Assembly: GCA_017995215.1 (NCBI GenBank)
Contig: JAGOJH010000020.1
Coordinates: 1 to 38,101 of the forward strand
Source of the DNA: Thermoclostridium sp.
Lineage (GTDB): Bacteria > Bacillota > Clostridia > DSM-8532
Length of the DNA stretch: 38,101 nucleotides
Reading direction: 5' to 3'
Below, in pieces: positions 25,293 through 35,255 of this stretch. The notes below the pieces were generated by a model. That model was not told the origin of the DNA and made no database searches. It saw nothing but the letters and a program-made list of their open reading frames with translations. The position numbers and the translations under genes are program-made. Every line of letters starts with the position of its first letter. Positions within the stretch are counted from its first letter, which is position 1.

Positions 25293-25307
25293 ATGTTAAG
25301 TTAACAT
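25293..25307. repeat. small palindrome upstream of the amidase gene
   Basis: ATGTTAA (25293-25299) and TTAACAT (25301-25307) flank a single G. A further AACA/TGTT pair follows at about 25308-25320. It could be an operator for the amidase promoter, which I cannot place with confidence. Confidence 0.35.
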
Positions 25308-25420
25308 AACATTTCTGTTAAGAGTTTTGTAATTCCGTTACAGTTCCATGAATACGCTTGTATTCCCGAATAAATTATGTAAACATAGTACTGTCACTAT
25401 CTGTACAGGAGGCAACTGTA

Positions 25421-26473
25421 GTGCTGAAAAAGGGCTTTATCCTCTTATTTTTGATGATCTTATTTTGCGGAGCGCTTCCAATTTCAGCAACGGACTATGA
25501 TGGAAATATCCCCTATGATGCCCGTTTATGGGTAGACAACCAGCTGGTGGAAACCGAATCAGGTTTCCTTACACAAAAAGGAAACATGCTGGTTCCCGTT
25601 TCAACTGTTGAAAGGATGGGTGCATCCTTCCAATGGGATCCGGAAGAATGGATGATTCGTATCACATCTGAAAACCGGAGACTGGTCATGTATGTGAACA
25701 ATTTTCAATGCGCCAACGGTACGAAGGTAGAAAAAATGCCTGCGCAGCCAACATTGTTTCAGGGTACAGTCATGATCCCCCTGAGATATGTCGCTGAGAA
25801 TTTGGGAGCAGCAGTCCTTTGGGGCGGAAAAGACATTTATGTTTCAACAACAGGAGAACACCCTGTTATTGGACAGCAAAACCCGGACGAACAAGAGATA
25901 AACATTGAAAAGGTCTTACCAATGAAAAAGACGATTGTTTTGGATCCGGGGCATGGGGGCAGCAACCCCGGCGCTGTGGCCGGAAAGGTTCAGGAGAAGG
26001 ATTTAAACCTGCAGGTTTCCAAAATTCTGAAGGGCATGCTGGAGGAGGCTGGAATGACCGTCTACATGACCCGCTCAGAAGACAAGGATGTAGGTTTATA
26101 CACCAGGGCGGATATTGCAAATCATCTGAAAGCAGACCTGTTTGTCAGTATTCATCACAATGCCTCACCAGACACAGCAGCCCAGGGCTTGATGACCCTG
26201 TATTATCCATCATCATCGTATCAAAAGATGAATGGCCAGAAACTGGCGCAAATCGTACAAAAGAATTTGGTAAAGGAACTAAAGACAAAGGACTGGGGGA
26301 TTTTCCCCAGACCCAACCTGGTCGTCACCAGACAGACAAACATGCCTGCGATAATTACCGAACTTGGCTTTATGACCAATAAAGCCGAGCTGGAGAAGTT
26401 GGTTACATATCAGTTTCAAAAGCAAGCGGCGCAGGCCTTGTATGCAAGTATAATTGAAGCGCTTCAGCAATAG
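25421..26473 (+). CDS. secreted N-acetylmuramoyl-L-alanine amidase with copper-amine-oxidase-like domain
   Basis: The enzyme cleaves the bond between N-acetylmuramic acid and the stem peptide. GTG 25421 follows AGGAGG (25407-25412) at 8 nt and starts a signal peptide (MLKKGFILLFLMILFCGALPISA), giving 350 residues; an in-frame TTG at 25358 lacks such a site. Residues about 30-145 are the copper amine oxidase N-terminal-like domain (NMLVPVSTVERMGA, MIPLRYVAENLGA). Residues about 170-350 are Amidase_3: zinc ligands H178 in DPGHGG, E192 in QEKDLN and H245 in SIHHNA, and catalytic E314 in ITELGFM. All key residues are present. It is monocistronic, with a strong terminator at once after the stop. 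Confidence 0.95.
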   Translation: MLKKGFILLFLMILFCGALPISATDYDGNIPYDARLWVDNQLVETESGFLTQKGNMLVPVSTVERMGASFQWDPEEWMIRITSENRRLVMYVNNFQCANGTKVEKMPAQPTLFQGTVMIPLRYVAENLGAAVLWGGKDIYVSTTGEHPVIGQQNPDEQEINIEKVLPMKKTIVLDPGHGGSNPGAVAGKVQEKDLNLQVSKILKGMLEEAGMTVYMTRSEDKDVGLYTRADIANHLKADLFVSIHHNASPDTAAQGLMTLYYPSSSYQKMNGQKLAQIVQKNLVKELKTKDWGIFPRPNLVVTRQTNMPAIITELGFMTNKAELEKLVTYQFQKQAAQALYASIIEALQQ

Positions 26474-26498
26474 ACGGGCAAAAGCCCGTTTTTTTTTT
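26474..26498 (+). terminator. Rho-independent terminator of the amidase gene
   Basis: The stem ACGGGC (26474-26479) / GCCCGT (26484-26489), with an AAAA loop, is followed by an uninterrupted T-tract to 26498. It begins right at the stop codon. Confidence 0.93.
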
Positions 26499-26654
26499 AC
26501 ACGGATTTGGGTTCAGTGCTAAAGCAAATTTTGATGATTTACCATGAATAATGAATTTCGCTTCATAAATAGGGCAGACAATGCTTTGACGATAATATGC
26601 AGGAGAAAAAACAATTATACAAAAAGAGTGCATCAGTGTTTGCATCGCTAAAGC

Positions 26655-26684
26655 TTTCCAGTAGTAATATCGGTATGATATAAT
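26655..26684 (+). promoter_or_regulatory. extended -10 promoter for mutS2
   Basis: TGATATAAT (26676-26684) with TTTCCA (26655-26660) as a fair -35. The leader to ATG 26795 is about 105 nt. Confidence 0.6.
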
Positions 26685-26794
26685 GTTTAAGCAGTTATTA
26701 AGCGAATTCCAGCAAAGCTTTGGCGCATTCCATGAATATTTGGTTCGGGGCTGAAGCTATAGCAAGTTTGAATGATAGAACGGAAGGTTTTGAA

Positions 26795-29176
26795 ATGACT
26801 GAAAAGGTTCTCCGAGTTCTTGAATATGATAAAATAACCGAAAGGCTGGCTGAAAGGGCATCCAGCCAGCTGGGGAAGGATTTGGCGTTGGCTTTGGTTC
26901 CATTTACACAGCTTGAACAGGTCCAATCCGAACAGAAGGAAACCACGGATGCGGTTACCTGTATTTTAAGGAAGGGTTCACCGCCGTTGGGGGGCATTCA
27001 TGATGTCCGCTCACAAATACGCCGCGCCGAGGCAGGGGGAATGCTAAACCCGGGAGAACTATTGAAGATAGCCGATGTCCTGCGCGCATCACGGCGATTG
27101 AAGGCCTATCTGACCGAGGATAAAATGGAACTGGCTCAGACCAATGTTGTGGCTGCTTTGTGCGGCAGCCTTGGCACGAACAAAACCCTGGAAGAAAGGC
27201 TGACCCAATCCATCGAATCTGAAGATACCTTATCTGACTTTGCCAGCCCGCTTTTAGCCTCTATCCGCAGAAACATCCGTCGTGCACAGGATTCCATCAA
27301 GGAAAGATTAAATCATATCATCCATTCAGCTCAAAATAAAAAGTATATGCAGGATGCCGTGGTTACCCTCAGGGGAGATCGATATGTCGTACCTGTAAAG
27401 CAGGAGCACCGAAGCCAGATCCCCGGTCTGGTTCATGATATGTCTTCCAGCGGGGCTACGCTTTTTGTTGAGCCCATGGCAGTTGTTGAAGCGAACAATG
27501 AAATCCGCCAGCTTAGAAGCAAGGAAGAGCAGGAAGTAGAGCGCATTCTGCTGGAATTGACCGCAGAGGTGGCGAATATTGGCGGGATGCTGCGGGAAAA
27601 CACCGATCAGCTGGCAAGAATTGATTTTGCATTTGCTAAGGCCCGGTTAAGTCTGGATATGAAAGGAACGGAGCCGGTGATCAACCAGGAGCGCCGCATT
27701 GTTATAAAAAGAGGCAGGCATCCGCTGATCGATCCCAAAATGGTTGTCCCCATCGACATCGATCTGGGGGGAACCTTTTCAACAATGGTGATCACTGGCC
27801 CGAACACGGGCGGTAAAACCGTAACACTGAAAACCACAGGCCTTTTTGTGCTGATGAGCCAGGCCGGGCTACACATTCCGGCGGCCGATCAAAGTGAAAT
27901 GGGGATATTCCATCAGGTGTTTGCAGATATCGGCGATGAGCAGAGCATTGAACAAAGCCTCAGCACCTTTTCCTCCCATATGACCAATATCGTTCAGATT
28001 CTGAAAAACGTGGATCAGGATTCGCTGGTTCTGTTTGATGAGCTTGGGGCAGGAACCGACCCGACTGAGGGGGCAGCCCTTGCCACCGCTATCCTGGATA
28101 CCCTTACAAAAAAGGAAATCCGGGCTATGGCAACCACCCATTACAGTGAATTAAAGCTATATGCCATGTCTACCGAAGGGGTTCAGAACGCCTGCTGCGA
28201 GTTTGATGTGGAAACGCTTCGTCCCACATACCGGCTTCTGGTGGGAATACCAGGAAGAAGCAACGCCTTTGCCATCTCTAAAAGGCTGGGCCTTGGGGAC
28301 GATATCATCGGCGAAGCCCGTAACTTTTTAAAGGGTGAGGACATCCAGTTTGAGGAGCTTCTTTCTGATATTCAGAAAAACCGTATGGCTGCTGAAAAGG
28401 AACGGGAGCAGGCTGAAAGAGATAAAAAAGAAATTGAGCGGCTGAAGGAGAGTTCAGAGGATGAAAAACGGCGAACGGAAAACGAAAAACAGGCAATTTT
28501 AAACAAAGCAAGGCAGGAAGCCAGAAGAGTACTGACCGAAGCAAAACGGGAAGCCGATGAAATTATGGACAGGCTGAAGGAGCTTGAAAAAAACCACCAG
28601 CAAATGATCGAAAACCAGGAACTGATGGCCGTGAGGCAGAGTATCCGCCAGAAGGTGGATGAACTGGATCACCAGCTGGCCGAATCGGTGCTGCCGCGCA
28701 AAGGCTTTGCAAAGCCTCCTGAAAACCTTAAGGCCGGTGACACAGTCATGATTCTTAACCTGAACCAAAAGGGCACAGCGCTCGAAGCGCCGGATAAAGA
28801 CGGACAGGTGCAGATTCAGGCTGGCATCATGAAGATTAAGGTGCATGTTACCCAGCTTCGTGCGGTAGATGAGCAGAGGGAGCTGACAGATACCATCCAG
28901 AGCGCAAGGGTAACCGGTGTAAAAACAGGCAGTGTGAAGCTTGAATTGGATATCCGGGGCCATAATATCGAGGAAGCCATGGTGAAGGTGGACAAATATA
29001 TCGATGAAGCCGCTATTGCAGGGCTGCATGAGGTGTCCATCATTCATGGCAAGGGAACCGGCGCACTTAGGAAAGGGATCCAGGATTTCCTGAAATCCCA
29101 TGCCCATGTAGGGTCTTTCCGTATTGGCAAGTACGGAGAGGGTGAAACTGGCGTCACTATCGTTACACTGAAATAG
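26795..29176 (+). CDS. mutS2: endonuclease MutS2
   Basis: MutS2 acts in recombination control and in rescue of collided ribosomes rather than mismatch repair. From ATG 26795 (GGAAGG at 26782-26787) it has 793 residues. Domains in order: an N-terminal core and lever (residues 1-300), an ATPase with Walker A GPNTGGKT (335-342) and Walker B LVLFDELGAGTDPTEG, a long charged coiled coil (about 515-625), a KOW-like segment (GDTVMILNLNQKG) and a C-terminal Smr domain with LDIRGHNIEEA and HGKGTGALRKGI. All expected parts are present. An upstream in-frame ATG near 26720 adds an extension with no site and is rejected. Small hairpins follow at 29188-29215 and 29221-29234 without T-tracts. Confidence 0.96.
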   Translation: MTEKVLRVLEYDKITERLAERASSQLGKDLALALVPFTQLEQVQSEQKETTDAVTCILRKGSPPLGGIHDVRSQIRRAEAGGMLNPGELLKIADVLRASRRLKAYLTEDKMELAQTNVVAALCGSLGTNKTLEERLTQSIESEDTLSDFASPLLASIRRNIRRAQDSIKERLNHIIHSAQNKKYMQDAVVTLRGDRYVVPVKQEHRSQIPGLVHDMSSSGATLFVEPMAVVEANNEIRQLRSKEEQEVERILLELTAEVANIGGMLRENTDQLARIDFAFAKARLSLDMKGTEPVINQERRIVIKRGRHPLIDPKMVVPIDIDLGGTFSTMVITGPNTGGKTVTLKTTGLFVLMSQAGLHIPAADQSEMGIFHQVFADIGDEQSIEQSLSTFSSHMTNIVQILKNVDQDSLVLFDELGAGTDPTEGAALATAILDTLTKKEIRAMATTHYSELKLYAMSTEGVQNACCEFDVETLRPTYRLLVGIPGRSNAFAISKRLGLGDDIIGEARNFLKGEDIQFEELLSDIQKNRMAAEKEREQAERDKKEIERLKESSEDEKRRTENEKQAILNKARQEARRVLTEAKREADEIMDRLKELEKNHQQMIENQELMAVRQSIRQKVDELDHQLAESVLPRKGFAKPPENLKAGDTVMILNLNQKGTALEAPDKDGQVQIQAGIMKIKVHVTQLRAVDEQRELTDTIQSARVTGVKTGSVKLELDIRGHNIEEAMVKVDKYIDEAAIAGLHEVSIIHGKGTGALRKGIQDFLKSHAHVGSFRIGKYGEGETGVTIVTLK

Positions 29177-29334
29177 CTTTGTTTCCAGGGATGATTCCAC
29201 GAGGGAAACCCTGGCTTAAAGCCTGTTAGCAGGCATGGAGACCGTTCGGAAAAGCATATTTATTCATAAGACACTACTTTCCATGGCTTGAAACCCGCAT
29301 AGTTCCGCTCAATTTTACATGTTTATTCGTGTTT

Positions 29335-30330
29335 CTACAGATTCAACGGACTTTCCGAGCCGGCTCCTAGGTAGACGTATTTTTTCAGATTGTTCAGTTT
29401 TTCAACTGTTTCACTGTCCAGTGTCAAATCGCAGCTTTTCAAGCCCTGCTCCAGCTGTTGCTGGCTGCTGAAGGATACGATGGGAACTGTTACGAAGCCC
29501 TGATGCATTAGAAAAGCCAATTCCAGTTCTGACAGACTGCAATTGAGGGAATGGGCTTTACGCGTCAGTTCTGCAAATATTCGCTCATTGGACGCATTGG
29601 AATACCATCTGGCTGTTTGTGCCGGAATGGATTGTCCTGTGGCTGTTTTTGTAAAATACCCTTTTGCCAAAGAAGTGTATGCCATTACATTCAGGCCTGT
29701 TTCACAATGGTGTCTATAGAGCTCTTGATCCATCAGCACCAGTGTTTTATCACTGATATTGTATTCATTGATATCAGCCAGGCTGTACATGATCTGGTTG
29801 CATACAAACCCCGGAAAGTCTTGCCTGCGAACCTGTTGAATGCGGCTCAGGGGCCAGTTAGAACACCCGTAATAACGGATCTTCCCATTCGCCCGGGCTT
29901 GTTCTAGAACACCCAGCAATTCCTCAGCAGGAATATCAGGATTATCTCGATGATAGAAATACAGGTCGATGTAATCGGTATTCAAAAACTGCAGGCTTTC
30001 GTCCAGATCCTTCAGGATATCCTTTGGGGTAGCCCTGGAAACATGGAATTTCGCCAGGTCTGGATGCCCACCCTTCGTGCTGATCACGGTTTTGTGCCTT
30101 AGTCCTGATTTTTTCAGCCAGGCACCAATGATCCTTTCACTTATCCCCTTGGGGCCAGGAACCCAGTCACCGTAAATATGTGCGGTATCAATGAAATTTC
30201 CGCCATTATCCGTAAAAAAACTCATCTGGGATTCGGCTGTTTTCTCGTCGATAACCGTTCCATAATGGACAGTGCCCAGGCTGATATGTGATACTGTCAA
30301 AGAAGTATCTTTCAATAGCACATTTTTCAT
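29335..30330 (-). CDS. aldo/keto reductase
   Basis: A 331-residue NAD(P)H-dependent oxidoreductase of the (beta/alpha)8 aldo/keto reductase family. The catalytic tetrad is visible: D48 and Y53 in FIDTAHIYGDW, K86 in STKGGH and H127 in YFYHRDNPD. YGCSNWPLSRIQQV is also typical. The substrate is unknown; the sequence resembles the YajO/Tas-like group more than the short 2,5-diketogluconate reductases. AGGTGG precedes ATG 30330. It is separated from the upstream minus-strand gene by a long hairpin (30415-30453). Confidence 0.93.
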   Translation of the reverse strand: MKNVLLKDTSLTVSHISLGTVHYGTVIDEKTAESQMSFFTDNGGNFIDTAHIYGDWVPGPKGISERIIGAWLKKSGLRHKTVISTKGGHPDLAKFHVSRATPKDILKDLDESLQFLNTDYIDLYFYHRDNPDIPAEELLGVLEQARANGKIRYYGCSNWPLSRIQQVRRQDFPGFVCNQIMYSLADINEYNISDKTLVLMDQELYRHHCETGLNVMAYTSLAKGYFTKTATGQSIPAQTARWYSNASNERIFAELTRKAHSLNCSLSELELAFLMHQGFVTVPIVSFSSQQQLEQGLKSCDLTLDSETVEKLNNLKKYVYLGAGSESPLNL

Positions 30331-30414
30331 GATTCCACCTGCTTCCTTTAAAATGCTGTATCTTCAGAAGGTGATGTCTGCATGACATATTATTACCACC
30401 ATATTATCAACAGG

Positions 30415-30453
30415 GACAGGAGCCTTTGTATAAAATTTACGAAGGTTCCTGTC
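30415..30453. repeat. 16-bp hairpin between two minus-strand genes
   Basis: The arms 30415-30430 and 30438-30453 pair over 16 bp with two wobble positions and a 7-nt loop (TAAAATT). It lies after the membrane protein gene and before the aldo/keto reductase gene on the minus strand. No T-tract follows on either side, so it is an atypical terminator at best. Confidence 0.5.
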
Positions 30454-30489
30454 TCCACTATAAATGCTTAGAGAGCTGTAGAAAGATAG

Positions 30490-31137
30490 CTATAAGGCTT
30501 CACTGCTCATATCTTCATTTTCCATGCCCTGATATTCGTTAAACAAAGCAAACAAGTAACCAAAAAACAGAATGTCGATAATATTGGAATAGAAAAAACT
30601 TGTTAAATTAGAAGAAAATATAGCCTGTACAAAGCTTATGATAAAACCGCAAGCCATCACAGCTGTGTAGACACCCGTCAGAGTGGTAATCCTGGCATAC
30701 TGTTTTTTTGCAAAGAGCGAAACCAAAGAGATGAGGAAAGTGTAATACAACACGGATGACACCGAGTCGATAACACTACCTACGAGATTAATGACCGGGA
30801 TTTTTGAAATGATCATATAAAAATAGAGATTATAGTAAGCATTGACAGCGATAAAAATCCATGCCAGCATGCTGTCGATACCGGTAAGAAACCCCACTAT
30901 CGGATTCCCTTTCACAACATCACTTAATGAATCCGATATGGGAGTGAGGCGCCCTCCGAAGATCAGCTTATCTTTGGATGTATGCAATGCGAAAAATAAT
31001 GTGGCAGCCAAATAGACGATTCCCCTAAGCAAATAAGGAATGTTTCCTCTGAGCAGTGAAAACAGAGCTGCGATGGCCATGAGTCCAGCGAGCCCAAGGT
31101 AGCAGATTTGAATTGGAATATTCAGTTTCTTTCCCAT
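30490..31137 (-). CDS. polytopic membrane protein of unknown function
   Basis: This is a 215-residue hydrophobic protein with about six membrane segments (IQICYLGLAGLMAIAALFSLL, then GIVYLAATLFFALH, MLAWIFIAVNAYYNLYFYMII and others) and an acidic C-terminus (NEYQGMENEDMSSEAL). AAGGAG stands before ATG 31137, and a good promoter lies at 31293-31321. I recognise no family motif. The neighbours (an aldo/keto reductase gene and, divergently, iorA) do not suggest a role. Confidence 0.75.
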   Translation of the reverse strand: MGKKLNIPIQICYLGLAGLMAIAALFSLLRGNIPYLLRGIVYLAATLFFALHTSKDKLIFGGRLTPISDSLSDVVKGNPIVGFLTGIDSMLAWIFIAVNAYYNLYFYMIISKIPVINLVGSVIDSVSSVLYYTFLISLVSLFAKKQYARITTLTGVYTAVMACGFIISFVQAIFSSNLTSFFYSNIIDILFFGYLFALFNEYQGMENEDMSSEAL

Positions 31138-31292
31138 ATAAAACTCCTTTCTGGAATAAAATGACTTACATTCCTGCCTGGTTGTGAAACTTTAGCTCTA
31201 AATGTGATCAAGGATCAGATTTCTGATTTCCCAACGCAATGATAATACTACTGCCTTTTTGCATAAAGGTCAGGCAACATGGTTTTTTTTTG

Positions 31293-31321
31293 ATTATATC
31301 ATTATAGACTAAGGCAATCAA
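31293..31321 (-). promoter_or_regulatory. promoter of the minus-strand membrane protein gene
   Basis: On the minus strand: TTGATT (31321-31316), 17 bp, TGATATAAT with the extended -10; TATAAT occupies 31298-31293. It is divergent from the iorA promoter about 140 bp away. Confidence 0.7.
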
Positions 31322-31433
31322 TCAATGATCAGGTGTAAATGGATGATGTAAATATATAGAACATATGATATAAATAAAGAATAAATGTACTATATTTTAC
31401 TCTTCAGTACTGACGGTGTTCTGAAGTATTCTA

Positions 31434-31461
31434 TTTACATACCAGCCGAATCATGTATAAT
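31434..31461 (+). promoter_or_regulatory. promoter of iorA-iorB-paaK
   Basis: TTTACA (31434-31439), 16 bp, TATAAT (31456-31461), 58 bp before ATG 31520. Just upstream CTTCAG (31402-31407) and CTGAAG (31421-31426) form an inverted repeat that could be an activator or repressor site. Confidence 0.65.
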
Positions 31462-31519
31462 ATATATTTAAGCCACTTACCACGGAACAGAGAATATATT
31501 GTGAGGAGAGACAGATATA

Positions 31520-33265
31520 ATGAAAAAACTGATGCTTGGCAACGAAGCGATTGCCCGGGGCGCTTATGAGGCGGGAGTAACTGTTGCATCAGCATATCCT
31601 GGCACCCCCAGTACTGAAATTACCGAGACCATCGCAACTTATAATGAAATCTATTCAGAATGGGCACCAAACGAAAAAGTAGCATTGGAAGTTGCTATTG
31701 GTGCGTCCTTTGCCGGTGCGCGCTCTGTCTGTGCAATGAAGCATGTGGGCTTGAATGTAGCGGCAGACCCGTTGTTTACGGTTTCCTACACCGGCGTTAA
31801 CGGCGGGCTGGTGATCTGTGTCGCGGATGACCCGGGTATGCACAGCTCTCAAAACGAGCAGGACAGCAGGCATTATGCCAAAGCAGCCAAGGTTCCGATG
31901 CTTGAACCCTCCGACAGCCAGGAATGCAAGGATTTCCTGAAGAAAGCCTTCGAGCTGAGCGAAAGGTTTGATACCCCCGTTTTCCTTAGATTAACCACGC
32001 GCATTTCCCACTCCCAAAGCCTGGTGGAACTTGCCGACAGGGATAATGTGCCGTTAAAGGAATATATAAAAGACTCGAATAAATATGTTATGATGCCGGG
32101 CATGGCAAAAAAGCGTCATGTCGTTGTCGAAGAGCGCATGGAACGCCTTGCCGAATACGCCAATACTTCCGAATTGAACCAAATTGTTTGGGGAAACAAG
32201 GATATCGGTATTATTACCAGTGGAATTTCATATCAATATTCCCGTGAAGCCTTTGGAGAGGTATCTTTCCTGAAGCTTGGCATGGTGCATCCGCTGCCTG
32301 AAAAACTAATTCGTGAATTTGCTTCCCAGGTGAAGACATTATATGTGATAGAAGAATTGGATCCGATTATCGAAAGCTTACTGAAGGAAAAAGGCATTTC
32401 GTGCATTGGCAAAGAAAAGCTTCCAGTGCTCGGTGAATACAGTGCCAGCCTGCTGAGGGAGAAGCTGCTGGGCGCTGGCGAGCAAAAAAACACCGGCCTT
32501 GCGCAGGATGTTCCTGTCAGGCCTCCGGTATTGTGCCCAGGCTGTCCGCATCGCGGTGTGTTTTACAGCTTGAAGAAAAACAAGCTTACCGTTTCGGGTG
32601 ATATCGGCTGTTACACTCTTGGCACACTGGCGCCCCTTGAGGGTATGGATACCTGTGTGTGCATGGGTGCGAGTATTGGTGTGGCCCATGGCATGGAAAA
32701 GGCCAGGGGGCGCGAAGCCGCAGGGAAAACTGTTGCGGTAATCGGGGATTCCACCTTTATTCACTCGGGGATTACCGGGCTTATCGACATTGTTTACAAC
32801 AAGGGAACTTCCACGGTGATCATTCTGGACAACTCCATCACTGGCATGACCGGTCATCAGGATAACCCCACCACCGGCTTTACCATCAAGGGTGAACCCA
32901 CCCGTCAGGTAGATCTGGTGAAACTGTGCCAGGCCATTGGCATCGACAGGGTAAAGGTATGCGACCCCTTCGATTTGGACGCCTTTGACAAGGTTCTCAA
33001 AGAGGAAACAGCAGTGGAAGAGCCATCGGTCATCATTGCACAAAGGCCCTGCGCGCTTTTGAAAAAAGTGAAGTACAAAGGGCAGGTCGTCGTAAACAGC
33101 GATAAATGCAAATACTGCAAGGTATGTATGCGTCTTGGCTGCCCTGCGATTGTCGATACTGGCAGTGGCATACACATTAATGATGCGCTGTGTGTGGGCT
33201 GTGATCTGTGCATGAAGGTTTGTAAATTTGGTGCGATGGAAAAGGCAGGTGACAGCAATGGGTAA
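31520..33265 (+). CDS. iorA: indolepyruvate ferredoxin oxidoreductase, alpha subunit
   Basis: IorA with IorB oxidatively decarboxylates aryl-2-oxoacids (from Trp, Phe, Tyr) to aryl-acetyl-CoA, reducing ferredoxin. It has 581 residues, a normal length. The N-terminal pyrimidine-binding part has GNEAIARGAYEAGV and SAYPGTPSTEI. The thiamine-diphosphate part has CPGCPHRGVFYSL, DIGCYTLG, CMGASIGVAHG and DNSITGMTGHQDNP. The C-terminus carries two ferredoxin-type clusters: CKYCKVCMRLGCP (from about residue 530) and CVGCDLCMKVC. GAGGAGAG precedes the ATG. The gene overlaps iorB by 8 bp. The enzyme is oxygen-sensitive, which points to anaerobic life. Confidence 0.96.
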   Translation: MKKLMLGNEAIARGAYEAGVTVASAYPGTPSTEITETIATYNEIYSEWAPNEKVALEVAIGASFAGARSVCAMKHVGLNVAADPLFTVSYTGVNGGLVICVADDPGMHSSQNEQDSRHYAKAAKVPMLEPSDSQECKDFLKKAFELSERFDTPVFLRLTTRISHSQSLVELADRDNVPLKEYIKDSNKYVMMPGMAKKRHVVVEERMERLAEYANTSELNQIVWGNKDIGIITSGISYQYSREAFGEVSFLKLGMVHPLPEKLIREFASQVKTLYVIEELDPIIESLLKEKGISCIGKEKLPVLGEYSASLLREKLLGAGEQKNTGLAQDVPVRPPVLCPGCPHRGVFYSLKKNKLTVSGDIGCYTLGTLAPLEGMDTCVCMGASIGVAHGMEKARGREAAGKTVAVIGDSTFIHSGITGLIDIVYNKGTSTVIILDNSITGMTGHQDNPTTGFTIKGEPTRQVDLVKLCQAIGIDRVKVCDPFDLDAFDKVLKEETAVEEPSVIIAQRPCALLKKVKYKGQVVVNSDKCKYCKVCMRLGCPAIVDTGSGIHINDALCVGCDLCMKVCKFGAMEKAGDSNG

Positions 33266-33845
33266 TATTTCTATTATGATTGTGGGCGTAGGCGGACAGG
33301 GAACTCTTCTAACCAGCCGCGTGCTTGGGGCAGCGGCGGTAAAGGCCGGGTATGATGTCAAAATGTCCGAGGTTCATGGCATGGCTCAGCGTGGCGGTAG
33401 TGTGATCACCTATGTCAGGGTGGGCGAAAACGTGAATTCACCAATTATTGAAAAAGGCGAAGCCGATATACTGCTCTGCTTTGAAAAGTTGGAAGCCCTT
33501 CGCTGGATAGACTTTGCCAAAAAGGACGGGGTTATCATCATCAATGATCAACAAATCGATCCCATGCCCGTCATCATTGGCAAGACAAAATACCCCGAAG
33601 GTATCACAGAGAAAATCCATGCCGCTTTTCCCAATGTCCGTTCAATAAACGCTTTGGACGCCGCTAAAAAGCTGGGCAACATCAAGGTGCTGAATGTTGT
33701 CATGTTGGGGCTGATGGCCAGCAGCACCAAAATAAAAAGAGAACTCTGGCATGAAGCAATCCGGGAAACGGTAAAGGGAAAATTTGTGGACCTGAATCTG
33801 AAGGCCTTTGACGAGGGCTATCAGATGGCGGAATGTATGCTGTAA
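33258..33845 (+). CDS. iorB: indolepyruvate ferredoxin oxidoreductase, beta subunit
   Basis: A 195-residue gamma-type 2-oxoacid:ferredoxin oxidoreductase domain with IMIVGVGGQGTLLTSRVLG at the N-terminus, VKMSEVHGMAQRGGSVITYVRVG and later VVMLGLMASSTKI. It pairs with IorA to form the active enzyme. ATG 33258 lies inside the iorA end with AGGTGA (33247-33252) upstream; an in-frame GTG-type start at 33228 is unlikely. The 8-bp overlap suggests translational coupling. paaK follows by about 70 bp. Confidence 0.95.
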   Translation: MGNISIMIVGVGGQGTLLTSRVLGAAAVKAGYDVKMSEVHGMAQRGGSVITYVRVGENVNSPIIEKGEADILLCFEKLEALRWIDFAKKDGVIIINDQQIDPMPVIIGKTKYPEGITEKIHAAFPNVRSINALDAAKKLGNIKVLNVVMLGLMASSTKIKRELWHEAIRETVKGKFVDLNLKAFDEGYQMAECML

Positions 33846-33913
33846 ATACCTGACGGAGGAGACTCCGACTGCAGGGTTTGTTGTAAAAATCATGGTTGAA
33901 TGGGGGAACTGTC

Positions 33914-35218
33914 ATGGGTATTTGGAATGCCGAGGTTGAGTGCATGGAAAGGGAAAAGCTTTCCGAATTACAGGCACAAAGACTATGTAACACGGTACAA
34001 CGGGTTCACAGCAATGTTGCATTTTATAGACAGAAAATGAAGGACAGGGGGGTCGAGCCAGGTGACATCAAAACGGTGGAAGACCTTCGAAAATTGCCCT
34101 TTACCTATAAGCAGGATTTAAGAGATACCTACCCATATGGACTGTTTGCTGCTCCCATGGATAATGTGGTGCGTATTCATGCATCCACAGGCACAACCGG
34201 AAAAAGAACAGTTGTTGGATATACTGCAAAGGATATCGATACATGGGCTGAGCTTATTGCGCGCAGCCTTACAGCTGCGGGTGCCGACAAATCAGACTTT
34301 ATTCATGTGGCTTATGGGTACGGGCTTTTTACCGGTGGCCTGGGCGTACATTACGGTGCTGAAAAAATAGGTGCAACCGTTATTCCTGTATCAAGCGGGA
34401 ATACTAAAAGACAGATTGAGATCATGCAGGATTTTGGTTCCACCATCTTAACCAGCACACCATCCTATGCGCTGTACATTGCTGAAACCATGCGCGAAAT
34501 GGGGATTGATCCAAGAAAAGATCTGAAGCTGAGAGCTGGTGTGTTTGGCGCAGAACCCTGGACAGAGGAAATGCGCAGAGAGATTGAACAGCAGATGGGC
34601 ATCAGGGCAATCGACATCTACGGCCTTTCTGAAATTATGGGACCCGGTGTTTCCGTTGAATGCGAACATCAGAATGGGATGCACATCCAGGAAGATCATT
34701 TCATTGCTGAGATTATTGATCCGGTCACCGAAGAGCCTCTGCCTATCGGATCAGAAGGGGAACTGGTATTTACCTGCATCACCAAAGAAGCGTTTCCGCT
34801 TATCCGTTACCGCACAAGGGATATTTGCCGCCTGAATGGTGAAAAATGCGCCTGCGGCAGAACACAGGTACGCATGAGCAAGGTGACGGGACGCAGCGAC
34901 GACATGTTGATTATCCGTGGAGTAAACGTGTTTCCATCACAGATCGAAAGCGCTCTGCTGGAACTTGGTATTGCCACACCGCATTATCAGCTGGTGGTGG
35001 ATAGGGTAGGCACACTGGACAGTCTTGAGGTTCATGTGGAGATGACTCCAGAGATGTTCTCTGATGCCGTCAAGCAGGTTGAAAAGGCAGAACAGCGCAT
35101 GCGAAACAATATTGAAAGCTTGCTGGGGTTATCCTGTAAGGTTCGTCTGCTGGAACCAAAGAGCATTGAAAGAAGCGAAGGCAAAGCCAAGAGGGTCATT
35201 GACAAGCGGACAAAATAG
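33914..35218 (+). CDS. paaK: phenylacetate-CoA ligase
   Basis: An adenylate-forming enzyme that makes aryl-acetyl-CoA from the acid, ATP and CoA, or works in reverse. It has 434 residues from ATG 33914, which follows GGGGGA; an in-frame TTG at 33896 is less likely. Motifs are [11 protein letters not shown] (the AMP-binding loop), [28 protein letters not shown] and [20 protein letters not shown]. Its place after iorAB links it to aryl-acetate metabolism from aromatic amino acids; whether it runs toward CoA ester formation or ATP recovery is inference. A terminator follows at 35256-35284. Confidence 0.94.
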   Translation: MGIWNAEVECMEREKLSELQAQRLCNTVQRVHSNVAFYRQKMKDRGVEPGDIKTVEDLRKLPFTYKQDLRDTYPYGLFAAPMDNVVRIHASTGTTGKRTVVGYTAKDIDTWAELIARSLTAAGADKSDFIHVAYGYGLFTGGLGVHYGAEKIGATVIPVSSGNTKRQIEIMQDFGSTILTSTPSYALYIAETMREMGIDPRKDLKLRAGVFGAEPWTEEMRREIEQQMGIRAIDIYGLSEIMGPGVSVECEHQNGMHIQEDHFIAEIIDPVTEEPLPIGSEGELVFTCITKEAFPLIRYRTRDICRLNGEKCACGRTQVRMSKVTGRSDDMLIIRGVNVFPSQIESALLELGIATPHYQLVVDRVGTLDSLEVHVEMTPEMFSDAVKQVEKAEQRMRNNIESLLGLSCKVRLLEPKSIERSEGKAKRVIDKRTK

Positions 35219-35255
35219 AAAGGGTAGCTTGTAAATTTGATCTTTTGAAATTTAT

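Noticed and set aside
26596..26682. A 28-codon ORF before mutS2
   Set aside because: No ribosome binding site, and it runs through the -10 of the mutS2 promoter.
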